Part shown: positions 43,291 to 52,408 of the stretch, in pieces
Position numbering within the stretch: position 1 is the stretch's first letter
Layout of the letters: each line of letters opens with the position of its first letter
Source of the DNA: UBA6080 sp964607515
GTDB taxonomy: Bacteria > Fermentibacterota > Fermentibacteria > Fermentibacterales > JCC-6
DNA length: 62,467 nt
Assembly (NCBI GenBank): GCA_964607515.1
Contig: CAZSKU010000013.1
Coordinates: 1 to 62,467 of the forward strand
Reading direction: 5' to 3'
Translations under genes and position numbers: made by a program
The notes under the pieces: model-generated
What the model was told of the DNA's origin: nothing
The model's input: only the letters and a program-made list of their open reading frames with translations
The model's database searches: none

Positions 43291-44274
43291 TCAGAACGCC
43301 ACGCCCAGGCTGGCCCTGTGGACCATCTCCAGGCGGTTGAAGTCCTGATACGCGTAATCGAGGGTGAGGGTGGACCCGCCCATGGGAATCCGGAAACCGG
43401 CCCCGGCGCAAAGCCCTTCCTCGTCCGTGTTCACCCGGTATCCGCCCCGAAGGGCGAACATGTTGTTGAACCAGTACTCGGCGCCCATGTTCACCTGCTC
43501 CACGTTGTCCGGCGGGTGAACGCCGTCCACCTCCACGGTGATCTGGTGGTTGGGGGACTGGAGCACGTCCATGGCCATGCCCAGCTTGAAGGTCATGGGC
43601 ATGGAGTAGGAGTCGTAGACATGGAGCGAGTCGCCCCCGCTGAAGTAGGTGGTGAACTCGCCGTCGGGGGTCAGCTCGGGGCCGAAGTGCTGGATGGTCA
43701 TGCCGATCCGGAGGGTCTTGAACCCGGTGTCGTACAGGGTTCCCAGGTCCACTGCGATTCCGCCTGCGGACACGTCATCCCACGCTTCCCTCACGTACTT
43801 CAACGACAGGCCTGTGCTGAACCGGTCGGTGAGCATACGGGAGAAGGTGAGCCCCGCCACCATGTCCGTGCAGGTGAAGGTCTCCCCGGTTCCGCCGGGC
43901 TGCTCCACGGTGGTGACATCCATGTCGCCGCTGGAGAGCAGGCCGAACTGGAAGGCGAAGGTGCCGACCCCGGGCTGCTCATGAGTGACGATGCCGTTCC
44001 CGTAGAGTATGTCGGCGTAGAGCTGGGTTCCTGAGAACTGCACCTGGGTGCCCGGAACCCGCACCAGGGCGGCGGGGTTCCAGTAGGCGGCGCTGGGATC
44101 GTCCGCCGTGGCGATGAAGGCGCCGCCCATGGCCACACCCCTGGCGCCCACTCCTATCTGAAGGAAACTGGCGCCGGCGGTGCCGACCTTGGCGAAGGAT
44201 GAGGCTTCCGCATCGGCAGGGATCAGCAGGAAGGCAACCACCGCCGCTGCCAGAATCGTTACTGTGAGCTTCAT
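43291..44274 (-). CDS. PorV/PorQ-family outer-membrane beta-barrel protein
   Basis: A signal peptide (to about 24) precedes FAKVGTAGASFLQIGVGARG and GGAFIATADDPSAAYWNPAAL, the diagnostic PorV/PorQ N terminus. Amphipathic strands follow through to a terminal Phe. In Bacteroidetes PorV carries type IX cargo at the outer membrane, which fits the sorting domains seen here. ATG 44274 has AGGAGG 6 nt upstream. Confidence 0.9.
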   Translation of the reverse strand: MKLTVTILAAAVVAFLLIPADAEASSFAKVGTAGASFLQIGVGARGVAMGGAFIATADDPSAAYWNPAALVRVPGTQVQFSGTQLYADILYGNGIVTHEQPGVGTFAFQFGLLSSGDMDVTTVEQPGGTGETFTCTDMVAGLTFSRMLTDRFSTGLSLKYVREAWDDVSAGGIAVDLGTLYDTGFKTLRIGMTIQHFGPELTPDGEFTTYFSGGDSLHVYDSYSMPMTFKLGMAMDVLQSPNHQITVEVDGVHPPDNVEQVNMGAEYWFNNMFALRGGYRVNTDEEGLCAGAGFRIPMGGSTLTLDYAYQDFNRLEMVHRASLGVAF

Positions 44275-44290
44275 GGTTATCCTCCTTTCC

Positions 44291-46513
44291 CTACTTGATG
44301 ATGGCAAATTTGCCGATTACAAAGTCATCCTCGGTTTCCACACGGTACACGTAGAGGCCCGTCACCGCGTCCTGCTCGTTCCTGGAAACGAGGTCCCAGT
44401 ATTCGGTTCCGTTCTCCCCGCTGTAGTCCCGGTGTTCGAGGGTTATCACATGGTCTCCGTCCAGAGTGTAGATGTGGATGTTGCACATGGACGGAAGGTT
44501 GATGAAGGCGATCTTGTTGAAGTAGATGGCCTCCCAGGAGGCGCTGCCGCGGTAGGGGTTGGGAACCACCGAGACATTCTCGGTCCAGTTGGAGTCGGAG
44601 CCCCAGCTGGGCACAACCGCCACGGGGGTGCCTTCCACGGTCTGCTTGTAGTTGGAGCGGGTGCTCTCGACCATGGTCTCGGCATCGTAGGCGCACACCA
44701 CGTAGAAGTACGGGAAGCCGTTGGTCACGGTCTCGTCGGTGTAGCTGTAGGTGCCGGCCCCCTCGATGGTGGCTACCAGCTCCCAGTTGCTCGGGGCGAA
44801 GGTGGCCCGGTAGACGTTGTAACCGCCGAAGGGGCTGTAACTCTCGGCGTTGGCGCCCCACTCCAGGTGTACGGCCCCATCCTGGGCTTCATAAAAGAGG
44901 ATGGGGGTTGGAGGAAGCTGGGGAACGCCCCAGCCGCCGTCCCGGTAGTAGGCGTCCAGCAGGTTGTCCGCGGACTCGCGGAGACCGTCCAGACCGAGCC
45001 CCACTATCCAGCCGCCCACCACGTTGAGGCTGTCGCCGGTTTCAACGTTCACCGGACCCGCGGAGAGCAGGAAGCGGTAGTCGAACACCGGGTAGTTGAT
45101 GCCGGCGGGGTTGTCGTAGACGAAGGGGAAGGGCCCGGGGTTGTCGGCGACCCTGGCGTTGGGCGTGGCGGGGTTGCCCACCCAGTCTGACAGGTAGGCG
45201 GGACCGCTGTACTGGCCGCTGTTGTCCGGGAACACGCCCCACATGTAGTTGTAGCGCTCGAAGTCCTGGCCGGGATCGCTCTCCCAGTTCCACCAGCCGT
45301 GGCTGATGGGGATAGGGATACCGTCCACGTCGATCGGCCGTTCGATGGTCCCGTCGGCCTTCTTGACCCAGAGGTCGAGGAGTCTCCAACCCACGAAGCC
45401 CACGCAGGGCGGGTTGAGGTCCTGCTCGCCGGTGTCGTCCACGGAGCTGCCGGGGCCGTCGCTGTCCCACATGTAGCTCATGTTCCTGGGGACCACGGCG
45501 TAAGCGGTGTCGCCCACGGTTTGGTACCAGTAGTTCTCGGGCATTCCGTCGGCGAACCGAAGCAGGCCGTTCTCGGGAATCACGGTGTAGATGGGGATGC
45601 TGTCCGAAAGCGCGAACTTGTAGAGGATGGTGAAGTGGTCGGAAACGCCGTTTCCGTCAACATCGTTGTCGAGAAGGCCGTCGGCTCCGGAGTAGTTGTA
45701 GTGGTAGAAGACGTTGTTGGGGTCTTCCGGATCCAGAGGGCTGTCGAGGTTCTGCTGGTATGTGTAGATGTCCTGGGTGCTGGCGGTGGTGCCGTCCTGG
45801 AAGATGTACTCGAAGGTGTAGTCCGGATCGTTGCACCAGATGGCGTGGCCGTCGTAGTACACCAGGTCGTCCAGGTTACGGTCCACGGGGTCCGCGGTGG
45901 CCACGTCGCAGTCGCCCCTGATCGCCACCAGAAAGCCCTCGAGGGAACCTATCGTGGTGGTGTTGTACTCGGGATGGAAGGTTACGACGAAGTGCTGGGC
46001 GATGAAGTCGTTGAAGCCCGGGGTTCCCCAGCCGTAGTTGTTCTCGTACACACCCATTCCGTACCAGGCGCCGGTGTTGTAGGTGGACCAGTCGTCGTAG
46101 CCGTATCCGGTCTGCTCAAGTGCCACCGGACCGGGAACCAGCTTGACCGCGGGGAAACCCTCGGTCGGCCTGAGTTCCCAGTCGCCGTAGTCAGAGCAGC
46201 TCGCATGGTAGGGATCCGACGCGCCGGGTTCACAGACGGAAGTCCAGAAGTCGCCTCCCCAGAGGTAACTGCTCCCCTGGCCGCCGGGCCATTCCATGGA
46301 GGGGTAGTTCTCCCATGGGTCGCCGAACACTCCCGCGTTCAGGAACGCCGACCATGTGTTGGAGAGGTTGTGAAGCATCCAGACCATGGGCGGGCGGGCA
46401 TCGGTGCCGCCGTCCGGGCGGGCCGCCTCGCGGATTTCCGCGGCGAAACCGGGGACGGCGAACGCCAGCAGCAGGAGCATTACCAGTATCCTGCTGAACC
46501 TTGTGTTCCTCAT
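44291..46513 (-). CDS. Large secreted protein with fibronectin-like domain
   Basis: A 740-residue exported protein (signal to about 30). The long middle is rich in Trp, Tyr, Asp and Gly. A fibronectin type III-like domain (about 570-655, ILFYEAQDGAVHLEWGANAES and YNVYRAT) follows. The C-terminal segment (VVPNPYRGSASWE, IYTLDGDHV, GLYVYRVETEDDFVIGKFAIIK split) resembles a sorting tail. A surface or substrate-binding role is likely; no enzyme motif is recognised. ATG 46513 gives the signal peptide at the N terminus. Confidence 0.78.
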   Translation of the reverse strand: MRNTRFSRILVMLLLLAFAVPGFAAEIREAARPDGGTDARPPMVWMLHNLSNTWSAFLNAGVFGDPWENYPSMEWPGGQGSSYLWGGDFWTSVCEPGASDPYHASCSDYGDWELRPTEGFPAVKLVPGPVALEQTGYGYDDWSTYNTGAWYGMGVYENNYGWGTPGFNDFIAQHFVVTFHPEYNTTTIGSLEGFLVAIRGDCDVATADPVDRNLDDLVYYDGHAIWCNDPDYTFEYIFQDGTTASTQDIYTYQQNLDSPLDPEDPNNVFYHYNYSGADGLLDNDVDGNGVSDHFTILYKFALSDSIPIYTVIPENGLLRFADGMPENYWYQTVGDTAYAVVPRNMSYMWDSDGPGSSVDDTGEQDLNPPCVGFVGWRLLDLWVKKADGTIERPIDVDGIPIPISHGWWNWESDPGQDFERYNYMWGVFPDNSGQYSGPAYLSDWVGNPATPNARVADNPGPFPFVYDNPAGINYPVFDYRFLLSAGPVNVETGDSLNVVGGWIVGLGLDGLRESADNLLDAYYRDGGWGVPQLPPTPILFYEAQDGAVHLEWGANAESYSPFGGYNVYRATFAPSNWELVATIEGAGTYSYTDETVTNGFPYFYVVCAYDAETMVESTRSNYKQTVEGTPVAVVPSWGSDSNWTENVSVVPNPYRGSASWEAIYFNKIAFINLPSMCNIHIYTLDGDHVITLEHRDYSGENGTEYWDLVSRNEQDAVTGLYVYRVETEDDFVIGKFAIIK

Positions 46514-46543
46514 ACCCTCAGTCACCTCCAGTTCCAGTCTCGA

Positions 46544-46560
46544 CCGGGGGAACCCCCCGG
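46544..46560 (-). promoter_or_regulatory. GC-rich intergenic hairpin
   Basis: CCGGGGG/CCCCCGG with a 3-nt loop in the 119-nt gap between tonB and the large secreted protein gene. Nothing else is evident in this gap. Confidence 0.35.
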
Positions 46561-46632
46561 CCATCCGTTCGTACATTGGTGTTCTGATACCGCATCTCTT
46601 CTTCTTGACGATACACTTCCATTCCTCCGACC

Positions 46633-47298
46633 CTAGCTCGTGAGCACGAAGCGGTAGGTCAGCGACGTCCAGACTCCCACCGGAACGTTGTTGTTCCGGG
46701 CGGGGGTCCACCGGGTGTTCCAGGCGGCGCTGAGGGCGGCCTGGTCCAGGCTTCCCACACCGCTGGAGTTGTATAGCTGCACGTCGGCGACAGACCCGTC
46801 GGCCTTGATGTAGAGCCAGAGGGTTACCGTTCCCTCGACGCCGGCCTGTCTCGCCATCTCCGGGTAGGCGGGCATGGGCTGGTAGGTGCACACCGGGAAA
46901 ACCTCCACCGGCATGAACCTCGGGGGGCCCATCTCGTCGCCTCCGTTCTGGGACAGCTCCTCGGTCTGCTCGAAGGTCGACACCTGGGAGAGCCCCAGGG
47001 TGTCCTCGCTGAGGGAAAGGGTCACCTCGATCTCCTGGATCATCTCCAGGGCTTCCTGCTGCATCTCCTCGCTCTGTTCCTGAACCTGCTCCTCCTGCTC
47101 CTCCACCGTGTCGTCGAAGGCCAGGTCGGCCTCCACAGCCTCCATTTCGCTGTCGGTGGTGCGGGTGGAGAGCCGTCCGAGCTGACTCGCGGGAATCAGC
47201 TCGAATAGCAGTATCAGGGCCGCCAGACCCACGGCGATGCCCGTTTCGAACCCCTGGGCGGACTTGTCCCGAAGGGCGGCGTTGGCTTTGGTCAGCAT
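46633..47298 (-). CDS. tonB: TonB-like energy transducer
   Basis: A 221-residue protein with one N-terminal membrane helix (about 15-35), a Glu/Gln-rich periplasmic linker, and a TonB C-terminal domain (about 140-221). That domain carries PAYPEMARQAGVEGTVTLWLYI and ends SLTYRFVL. It spans the periplasm to power outer-membrane receptors. ATG 47298 follows GGGAGGGTG. It is downstream of two ExbD genes, ExbB and the receptor. Confidence 0.93.
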   Translation of the reverse strand: MLTKANAALRDKSAQGFETGIAVGLAALILLFELIPASQLGRLSTRTTDSEMEAVEADLAFDDTVEEQEEQVQEQSEEMQQEALEMIQEIEVTLSLSEDTLGLSQVSTFEQTEELSQNGGDEMGPPRFMPVEVFPVCTYQPMPAYPEMARQAGVEGTVTLWLYIKADGSVADVQLYNSSGVGSLDQAALSAAWNTRWTPARNNNVPVGVWTSLTYRFVLTS

Positions 47299-47308
47299 CA
47301 CCCTCCCT

Positions 47309-47776
47309 TCACATCCCGGTTCCGAGCTCTTCGGCATTGAACTGAATGCTGTAGAGCTCCTGGAACCTCAGGGCGTTGAAAAGGCTCAGAATATCGCTCA
47401 TGGGAACCCTGGCGTCGGCATTCAGCACGATGACGTCCAGGCGCTTGTTCTGCTCCCTCCAGAACTTGTCGCTGAGCCTCTTGAGCTGCTCGGCCACCTG
47501 GTTCAGGGGCAGGTCGAAGTCGCCTATGCGGGCCACCACCGGGCTGCCCGCCTCGCCGGGGGTCATCTGTTTCAGCCACACCGCCACGGTGAGGTTCTGC
47601 TTGCCGAGTTCGCTCATCACTTCAGGGTGGGCCTGGGGGAACCTGATTCGAAGCCCCCCCTCCGCCTTGAAGATGGTGGTGGCCATGAAGAACACCAGGA
47701 GCAGGAACACTATGTCCGCCATGGTGGCGGTGTAGATGTCTCCGGAGACCTTGATCCTTCTCTTGATCTTCATCAT
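47309..47776 (-). CDS. exbD: ExbD/TolR-family proton-channel subunit
   Basis: A 155-residue protein with one N-terminal helix containing the conserved Asp (YTATMADIVFLLLVFFMATT) and a periplasmic TolR-like domain ending LNADARVPMSDILSLFNALR. It works with ExbB to energise TonB. ATG 47776 overlaps the preceding ExbD gene as ATGA. Confidence 0.93.
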   Translation of the reverse strand: MMKIKRRIKVSGDIYTATMADIVFLLLVFFMATTIFKAEGGLRIRFPQAHPEVMSELGKQNLTVAVWLKQMTPGEAGSPVVARIGDFDLPLNQVAEQLKRLSDKFWREQNKRLDVIVLNADARVPMSDILSLFNALRFQELYSIQFNAEELGTGM

Positions 47777-48516
47777 GCACCCCCCAGCCTCTCCTGAATG
47801 GTGATTCCCGTACGGCTGACCCCGTTGCGCCGGAGGGTGTCCAGCGCCCGGACCATACCGTTGTAATCGCAATCAGGGAAGAACTTGAGGATGACCACCA
47901 GCTCGCTCTCCCGGACCACCGAGGCTATGTCTCCCTGACGGGCGTCCGCAAGGACCAGGGTGTCGCCGAAGGCCACTTCGCCGAACAGCGGGTCGGAGGT
48001 CGTGGGTACTTCCATCCCCATGCGGTTCCGGAGAACCCCTTCCCGAAGGATCGGGGTGAGGTTCTCGGCCGAAACCGCTGCGCCGAGGCTGGAGTAGGTT
48101 CCCTCGGACACGCCTTTGGCCACCTCCAGGTTCACCAGCAGCCTTCTCGACGTGGCGGAAAGGGCTTCCACCCGGTCCGAAGCCAGGGTCATGATCCCGT
48201 CCTGCAAGCCGGGATCCTCGAGGCTGACATCCTCCCCGGCCCTGGCCCTCTGAAGAGGACCTCCGGGCGGGGCCTGGTCAATGAGAGCAACGTACTCGTC
48301 CTGACCCCACTGCTTGATGGTCATCACGAGCCTGTTGTTCTCGTCGATCACCACCTCCTCGGTCTGTTCGTCGGGCTTTTTGGGCAGCTTGTAGCTGATG
48401 CCCCTCTGGACCTCGAAGGTGGTGGTGACAAGGAAGAAGATCAGCAGCAGGAACGCAATATCGGACATGGATGCATCTGGGATGCGTCCTGTTGCCCGGG
48501 GTCTTTCCTTGCGCAT
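47773..48516 (-). CDS. ExbD-family subunit with enlarged periplasmic domain
   Basis: Helix with conserved Asp (DASMSDIAFLLLIFFLVTTT) as in ExbD. The periplasmic part is 247 residues in all, about 100 more than usual; the extra segment lies at about 85-190 and the TolR-like end (KFFPDCDYNGMVRALDTLR) is retained. Two unequal ExbD subunits in one operon suggest a heteromeric motor. Confidence 0.9.
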   Translation of the reverse strand: MRKERPRATGRIPDASMSDIAFLLLIFFLVTTTFEVQRGISYKLPKKPDEQTEEVVIDENNRLVMTIKQWGQDEYVALIDQAPPGGPLQRARAGEDVSLEDPGLQDGIMTLASDRVEALSATSRRLLVNLEVAKGVSEGTYSSLGAAVSAENLTPILREGVLRNRMGMEVPTTSDPLFGEVAFGDTLVLADARQGDIASVVRESELVVILKFFPDCDYNGMVRALDTLRRNGVSRTGITIQERLGGA

Positions 48517-48530
48517 GCGTTCTCCTTAAC

Positions 48531-49367
48531 CTACAGCTGCTTGAGGTGCTCCATATCGGCCAGCTGGTCGACAAGGAACATGCTGGCTTCCTCCATGTCG
48601 GTAATGAACCTTCCGATCCTGGCAATGAAGTAGTTGTTGGTCATCTGGATCGGAATGGCGATTATGAGACCTGCGGCGGTGGTGATCAGGGCCTCCTGGA
48701 TACCGCCCGCCACGAGACTCGCCTCGACGTTCTTGGCCGCGGCGATCTCGCCGAAGGCCCGGATCATGCCCGAAACGGTTCCCAGGAACCCGAGCATCGG
48801 GGCGATGCTGGAGACGGAGGCCAGAACCACCAGCCCCTTCTCCAGGTACGCCATCTCGATGCTGCCCGAGCTCTCGATGGCCTTCTCGACGTCTTCCAGC
48901 CCCTTGTCCCTGCGAAGAAGGCCGGCCCTCAGAATGGCGGCCACAGGGCCCTTGGTCCTGTCGCAGAGGTTTTCCGCGCCCTGAAGGTCGCCCTTGCGGA
49001 TGTACCCGCCGAGCTGCTCCAGAAGCTTGGCCACGTTCTGCTGGGCGCGCCCGTAGGTGACGAACCTCTCGATCGCCACTGCAACACCCACGAGAAGTGC
49101 AATGAGGAGGGGCCACATGAACGCGCCGCCGGCTATGAAGAGGTCTTTGAGGTCCATGCTTGCGCTCTGCTGCCTGGGGATCTCCTCCTCCTGGCCATCG
49201 GCGGTTTCCGCGGGGGCCTCCTCCACGGGAGCGGCTTCCTCCACGGGAGTTGTCTGTTCAACGGTCTCCTCGGTGGTTTCCTCCGCCGTTGCAGGCTCTC
49301 CCTCCGTCGCCTGTGCAAAGGCCACGGGCGCCAGTAGCAGCAGGAGAACCATCAGGATGTTTCGCAT
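48531..49367 (-). CDS. exbB: ExbB/TolQ/MotA-family proton-channel protein with acidic N-terminal extension
   Basis: The 278-residue protein has a cleavable signal peptide and a Glu/Pro/Ala-rich periplasmic extension (about 20-70). The three-helix MotA/TolQ/ExbB channel follows, with SIAPMLGFLGTVSGMIRAF and GLIIAIPIQMTNNYF. It forms the proton-driven stator for TonB together with the two ExbD subunits. ATG 49367 has GGGAGAG upstream. Confidence 0.93.
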   Translation of the reverse strand: MRNILMVLLLLLAPVAFAQATEGEPATAEETTEETVEQTTPVEEAAPVEEAPAETADGQEEEIPRQQSASMDLKDLFIAGGAFMWPLLIALLVGVAVAIERFVTYGRAQQNVAKLLEQLGGYIRKGDLQGAENLCDRTKGPVAAILRAGLLRRDKGLEDVEKAIESSGSIEMAYLEKGLVVLASVSSIAPMLGFLGTVSGMIRAFGEIAAAKNVEASLVAGGIQEALITTAAGLIIAIPIQMTNNYFIARIGRFITDMEEASMFLVDQLADMEHLKQL

Positions 49368-49388
49368 ATGTAATCTCTCCCAGGTTGC

Positions 49389-49413
49389 GGGCGGGCCCGG
49401 TCAGGGCCCGCCC
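49389..49413 (-). promoter_or_regulatory. GC-rich hairpin between receptor gene and exbB
   Basis: GGGCGGGCCC/GGGCCCGCCC, ten pairs around a 5-nt loop. No T tract follows on the minus strand. It may set the ratio of receptor to motor transcripts. Confidence 0.5.
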
Positions 49414-49423
49414 CATGAAGTTT

Positions 49424-52216
49424 CTACCACTCGAACTCGAGGCCGAGGCGCAGCTGGCGCCTGGCGTCGTAGGCGTCGGGTGTTCCGAAGGCGCCCCTGG
49501 GGTCGTGGTCCGGCACGCCGTCCCCATCCTGGTCGGCATCGTACCAGGCCTCGTCTATGAGCCTGGCGACGTTGGTGCGGTCGAAGAGGTTCATCACCCA
49601 CACGCTCAGGTCCACGGAGGTGTTGCCGATCCACCAGGTCTTGTTCACCTTGAGGTCGGTGGTTTCCGTCCAGGGCATGCGGCGCCCGTTGATCTCGGGG
49701 TCTGCCGTGCCCTGGCTGGAGGCGGTGTAGGGGTAGCCGCTGCCGTAGCTGAACTGGATGGTGGCGCCCAGCCCCTCGAGCCAGTGGTTGCCGCCCCACA
49801 GCGGGCCTTCGCCCCTGGGAATGCGGTAGTCGAAGCTGGTGTTGAGAGTGTGCCTCTGGTCCCAGTTGAGAGGGCTCTCGCGCCTGGGGATGACCCAGCC
49901 CGCCCAGTTGTAGGTGTAGTTCTGGGTGGCGCTGGAGCTCTTGCCCAGGGCGATGGCGTAGGTGTAGTTGGCGTTGAAGCTGATGAAGTTGGAGGGCCTG
50001 CGCATCAGCGAGAACTCGGCCCCCCGGACGCTTCCGTAGTCGGCGTTGATGAAGATGTCGTAGGCGTCGACCGCTGTGAAGAAGTTCTTCTGCATGTCGG
50101 TGAGGCCGGTGATGTCCTTGTAGAAGCCGGTGACATCCAAAAGGGTGATGTCGTCGAACTGGTGCTTGACGCCCACCTCGTAGGCGATGGTCTCCTCCGG
50201 GGCGAGGTCGGGGTTGCCGATGATCGGGAAAGCGCCGGTGAGGTCGAAGTTGGAGCCGTCGTAGAGGTTGGCCATCTGGGGGGTCTGGAAGTAGTGGCCG
50301 TAGGTGAAGTGGAGCACGTCGCGCTCGGTGATGGGGTGGCTGAAGCCCACCCTGGGGCTGAGGTGATACTTGGCGCTGACGCTCACCGGGTTGCGGATGT
50401 AGTCGGGGTCGCCGGGTTCCGACTCGGGGTTCACCGGGTCGGTGAGGTCGGCGGGGTACTGGTCGAAGTTGGGATCGAAGTAGTCGAACCTCACGCCGGC
50501 GTTCACTATCATGCCCCGGAACTCCATCTTGTCCTGGGCGTAGGCGGAGAACTGGTGGGGGAAGTGGTGGTAGAGGGAGGTGTAGATGTTGCCTCCGCTG
50601 GCTGTGTCGATGCTGTAGTTGTAGATGTCGTAGTAGTTGCCCTCGATGCCGAACTTGAGCTGGTGCTGCTGGCTCACCTGGCTGGTGAGGTCCACCCTGG
50701 CGGTGCTGGTGGTGCTGTAGCTCTCGTTCCAGGCGAACCTGGAGGCGCCTGAGCGGTAGTAACCGTCGGCGTCCTGCACCCTGGTGGGGGTGTAGCCCAG
50801 CCACTCCTCGAGAGTCCAGTCTTCGCCCAGCCATCCGCCTTCCGGGTCGCGGATCTTGTACTCGAAGTCGAAGGTGTACTGGTTGAGCTTGAACTCCAGG
50901 AAGCTGGCGTCGCTCAGGGTCTGGGTGAGGGCGAAGCCGTAGCTCATGTTGTTCCAGAAACGGGTGGGAAGGCCGTACTGGATCGGGGTGCCCGGCAGAG
51001 TGTCGCCGGTGTTTGGATCCAAGTAGTCCTGCTCGAAGAGGTTGTAGGACCAGCCGTACTGGGGGTTGGTGCTGTAGAGCCCGGCGGTCTGGTCCCGGAA
51101 GGTGGTGGTGAGGTTGATCTTGGTGCGGGGGGTGGGGCGGACCGTCAGCTTGACGTTTCCGGCCCAGCTTTCGCTCCAGTTCCAGTTCCGGGAACCGTAG
51201 TTCCCGTCCTCGCCGCCGCCGGTCTGAAGCCACTCGACGCTGCCGAAGAGCCTGACGTCGCCGCCCACGTTGAGCCCCATGGCGGGAAGGAGGATCTGGG
51301 TTATGGGCTCCGGGCCGCCGATGGATCCCTCGGCGTTGAGTCTGGCTTCGGAGAAGATGCCGGGCTTGTTGCCGCCGAACTCGGTCCCGACGGATCCCGG
51401 AACATCAGGGTCGGCAGCGAAGTCAGAGCCGGCCCACCAGGCTCCGGGGTAGCCCCAGGTCCAGTCGGAGGCCAGGCCCAGGGCCTGGAAGTTGTTGCCG
51501 TTCATGGAGAGGGAACCGGAGTAGTCGCGGCCGCCCTCCCGGGTGACCACGTTGATGATGCCCGACTGGGCGTTGCCGTACTCGGCGCCGAAGCCGCCGG
51601 TCATGATGGAGGTTTCGGCCACCGCGGAGAGGGGAATGCTGGAGTCGTAGACGTTGGTCTGCGGGTCCATCTGGGCCACGCCGTCAACGATGTAGGCCAC
51701 CTCGCCGCTCCGGCCGCCCCGGACCCGGAGGGTTCCTCCCTGGTCCGTGACGCCCGCCTGCTGTCCGACGATGTCGGCCACGCCGGCCACGGGCATGGTC
51801 TTGATCTCGTCCCTGCTTACCACGGATACGCTGGCGGACTGGCCCATGGTGATCAATCCGCGCTGGTCGGTAACCGTGACCACAGTGCTTCCCACGGTAA
51901 CCGGGTTGAGGGTGAGGTCAACCCGGGTGGTCATGTCCACCAGAACTTCCACGCCCTGCATGGTCTGGTCGCCCATGCCCACCATCCGGCCGACGACGTC
52001 GTAATTGCCGGGCTGGAGGTTGATGATGAAGTACTCACCATTCTGGTCGGTCATGGCGCCGTAACTGGTACCGACGATCATGACCGTGGCCCCGATGAGA
52101 GGGGTTCCGGAGGCGTCGGTGACACGGCCGGCAATTTTGCCGGTCGTGGCGGCCATTGCGGAAACGGCCATCAACAGCACCAACGCGATGGAAATCGCAC
52201 TAGCTCTTCTGGGCAC
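49424..52216 (-). CDS. TonB-dependent receptor with N-terminal carboxypeptidase-regulatory-like domain
   Basis: A 930-residue outer-membrane receptor. It has a signal peptide, a CarboxypepD_reg-like domain (about 27-110, GKIAGRVTDASGTPLIGATV), a plug (about 120-230, VTVTDQRGLITMGQSASVSV) and a barrel ending LRLGLEFEW with the terminal aromatic residue. GTG 52216 is preferred because AAGGAG lies 8 nt upstream; an ATG six codons earlier overlaps that site. The ligand is unknown. Gene order with ExbB/ExbD/TonB implies they serve this receptor. Confidence 0.93.
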   Translation of the reverse strand: MPRRASAISIALVLLMAVSAMAATTGKIAGRVTDASGTPLIGATVMIVGTSYGAMTDQNGEYFIINLQPGNYDVVGRMVGMGDQTMQGVEVLVDMTTRVDLTLNPVTVGSTVVTVTDQRGLITMGQSASVSVVSRDEIKTMPVAGVADIVGQQAGVTDQGGTLRVRGGRSGEVAYIVDGVAQMDPQTNVYDSSIPLSAVAETSIMTGGFGAEYGNAQSGIINVVTREGGRDYSGSLSMNGNNFQALGLASDWTWGYPGAWWAGSDFAADPDVPGSVGTEFGGNKPGIFSEARLNAEGSIGGPEPITQILLPAMGLNVGGDVRLFGSVEWLQTGGGEDGNYGSRNWNWSESWAGNVKLTVRPTPRTKINLTTTFRDQTAGLYSTNPQYGWSYNLFEQDYLDPNTGDTLPGTPIQYGLPTRFWNNMSYGFALTQTLSDASFLEFKLNQYTFDFEYKIRDPEGGWLGEDWTLEEWLGYTPTRVQDADGYYRSGASRFAWNESYSTTSTARVDLTSQVSQQHQLKFGIEGNYYDIYNYSIDTASGGNIYTSLYHHFPHQFSAYAQDKMEFRGMIVNAGVRFDYFDPNFDQYPADLTDPVNPESEPGDPDYIRNPVSVSAKYHLSPRVGFSHPITERDVLHFTYGHYFQTPQMANLYDGSNFDLTGAFPIIGNPDLAPEETIAYEVGVKHQFDDITLLDVTGFYKDITGLTDMQKNFFTAVDAYDIFINADYGSVRGAEFSLMRRPSNFISFNANYTYAIALGKSSSATQNYTYNWAGWVIPRRESPLNWDQRHTLNTSFDYRIPRGEGPLWGGNHWLEGLGATIQFSYGSGYPYTASSQGTADPEINGRRMPWTETTDLKVNKTWWIGNTSVDLSVWVMNLFDRTNVARLIDEAWYDADQDGDGVPDHDPRGAFGTPDAYDARRQLRLGLEFEW

Positions 52217-52321
52217 CGTTGCAGCTCCTTTCAAATTAAGGTTGCCGAAAAACCCGCGCCCGTTCCGAAGGTACCGAAACCACTCCTTCCTGCCTTCGGG
52301 AAGGGCATTTACACCAAACTG

Positions 52322-52350
52322 GCCGGGCTGAGCCCGGCTTCTTTATTTCA
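52322..52350 (+). terminator. Hairpin with T-rich tail in the receptor leader (plus-strand orientation)
   Basis: GCCGGGC-TGA-GCCCGGC followed on the plus strand by TTCTTTATTT. No plus-strand gene ends here, so it may stop antisense transcription. Within the minus-strand receptor mRNA the same repeat forms a leader hairpin. Confidence 0.35.
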
Positions 52351-52408
52351 ATGCCGTGCAAGCCTTTGTGGCCGCACTACCACACAAACCGTACATCCTT
52401 CGGAAACG

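Noticed and set aside
52322..52350. A small plus-strand RNA gene ending at the T-rich hairpin
   Set aside because: No convincing plus-strand promoter was found within the preceding 150 nt, so only the hairpin is reported.
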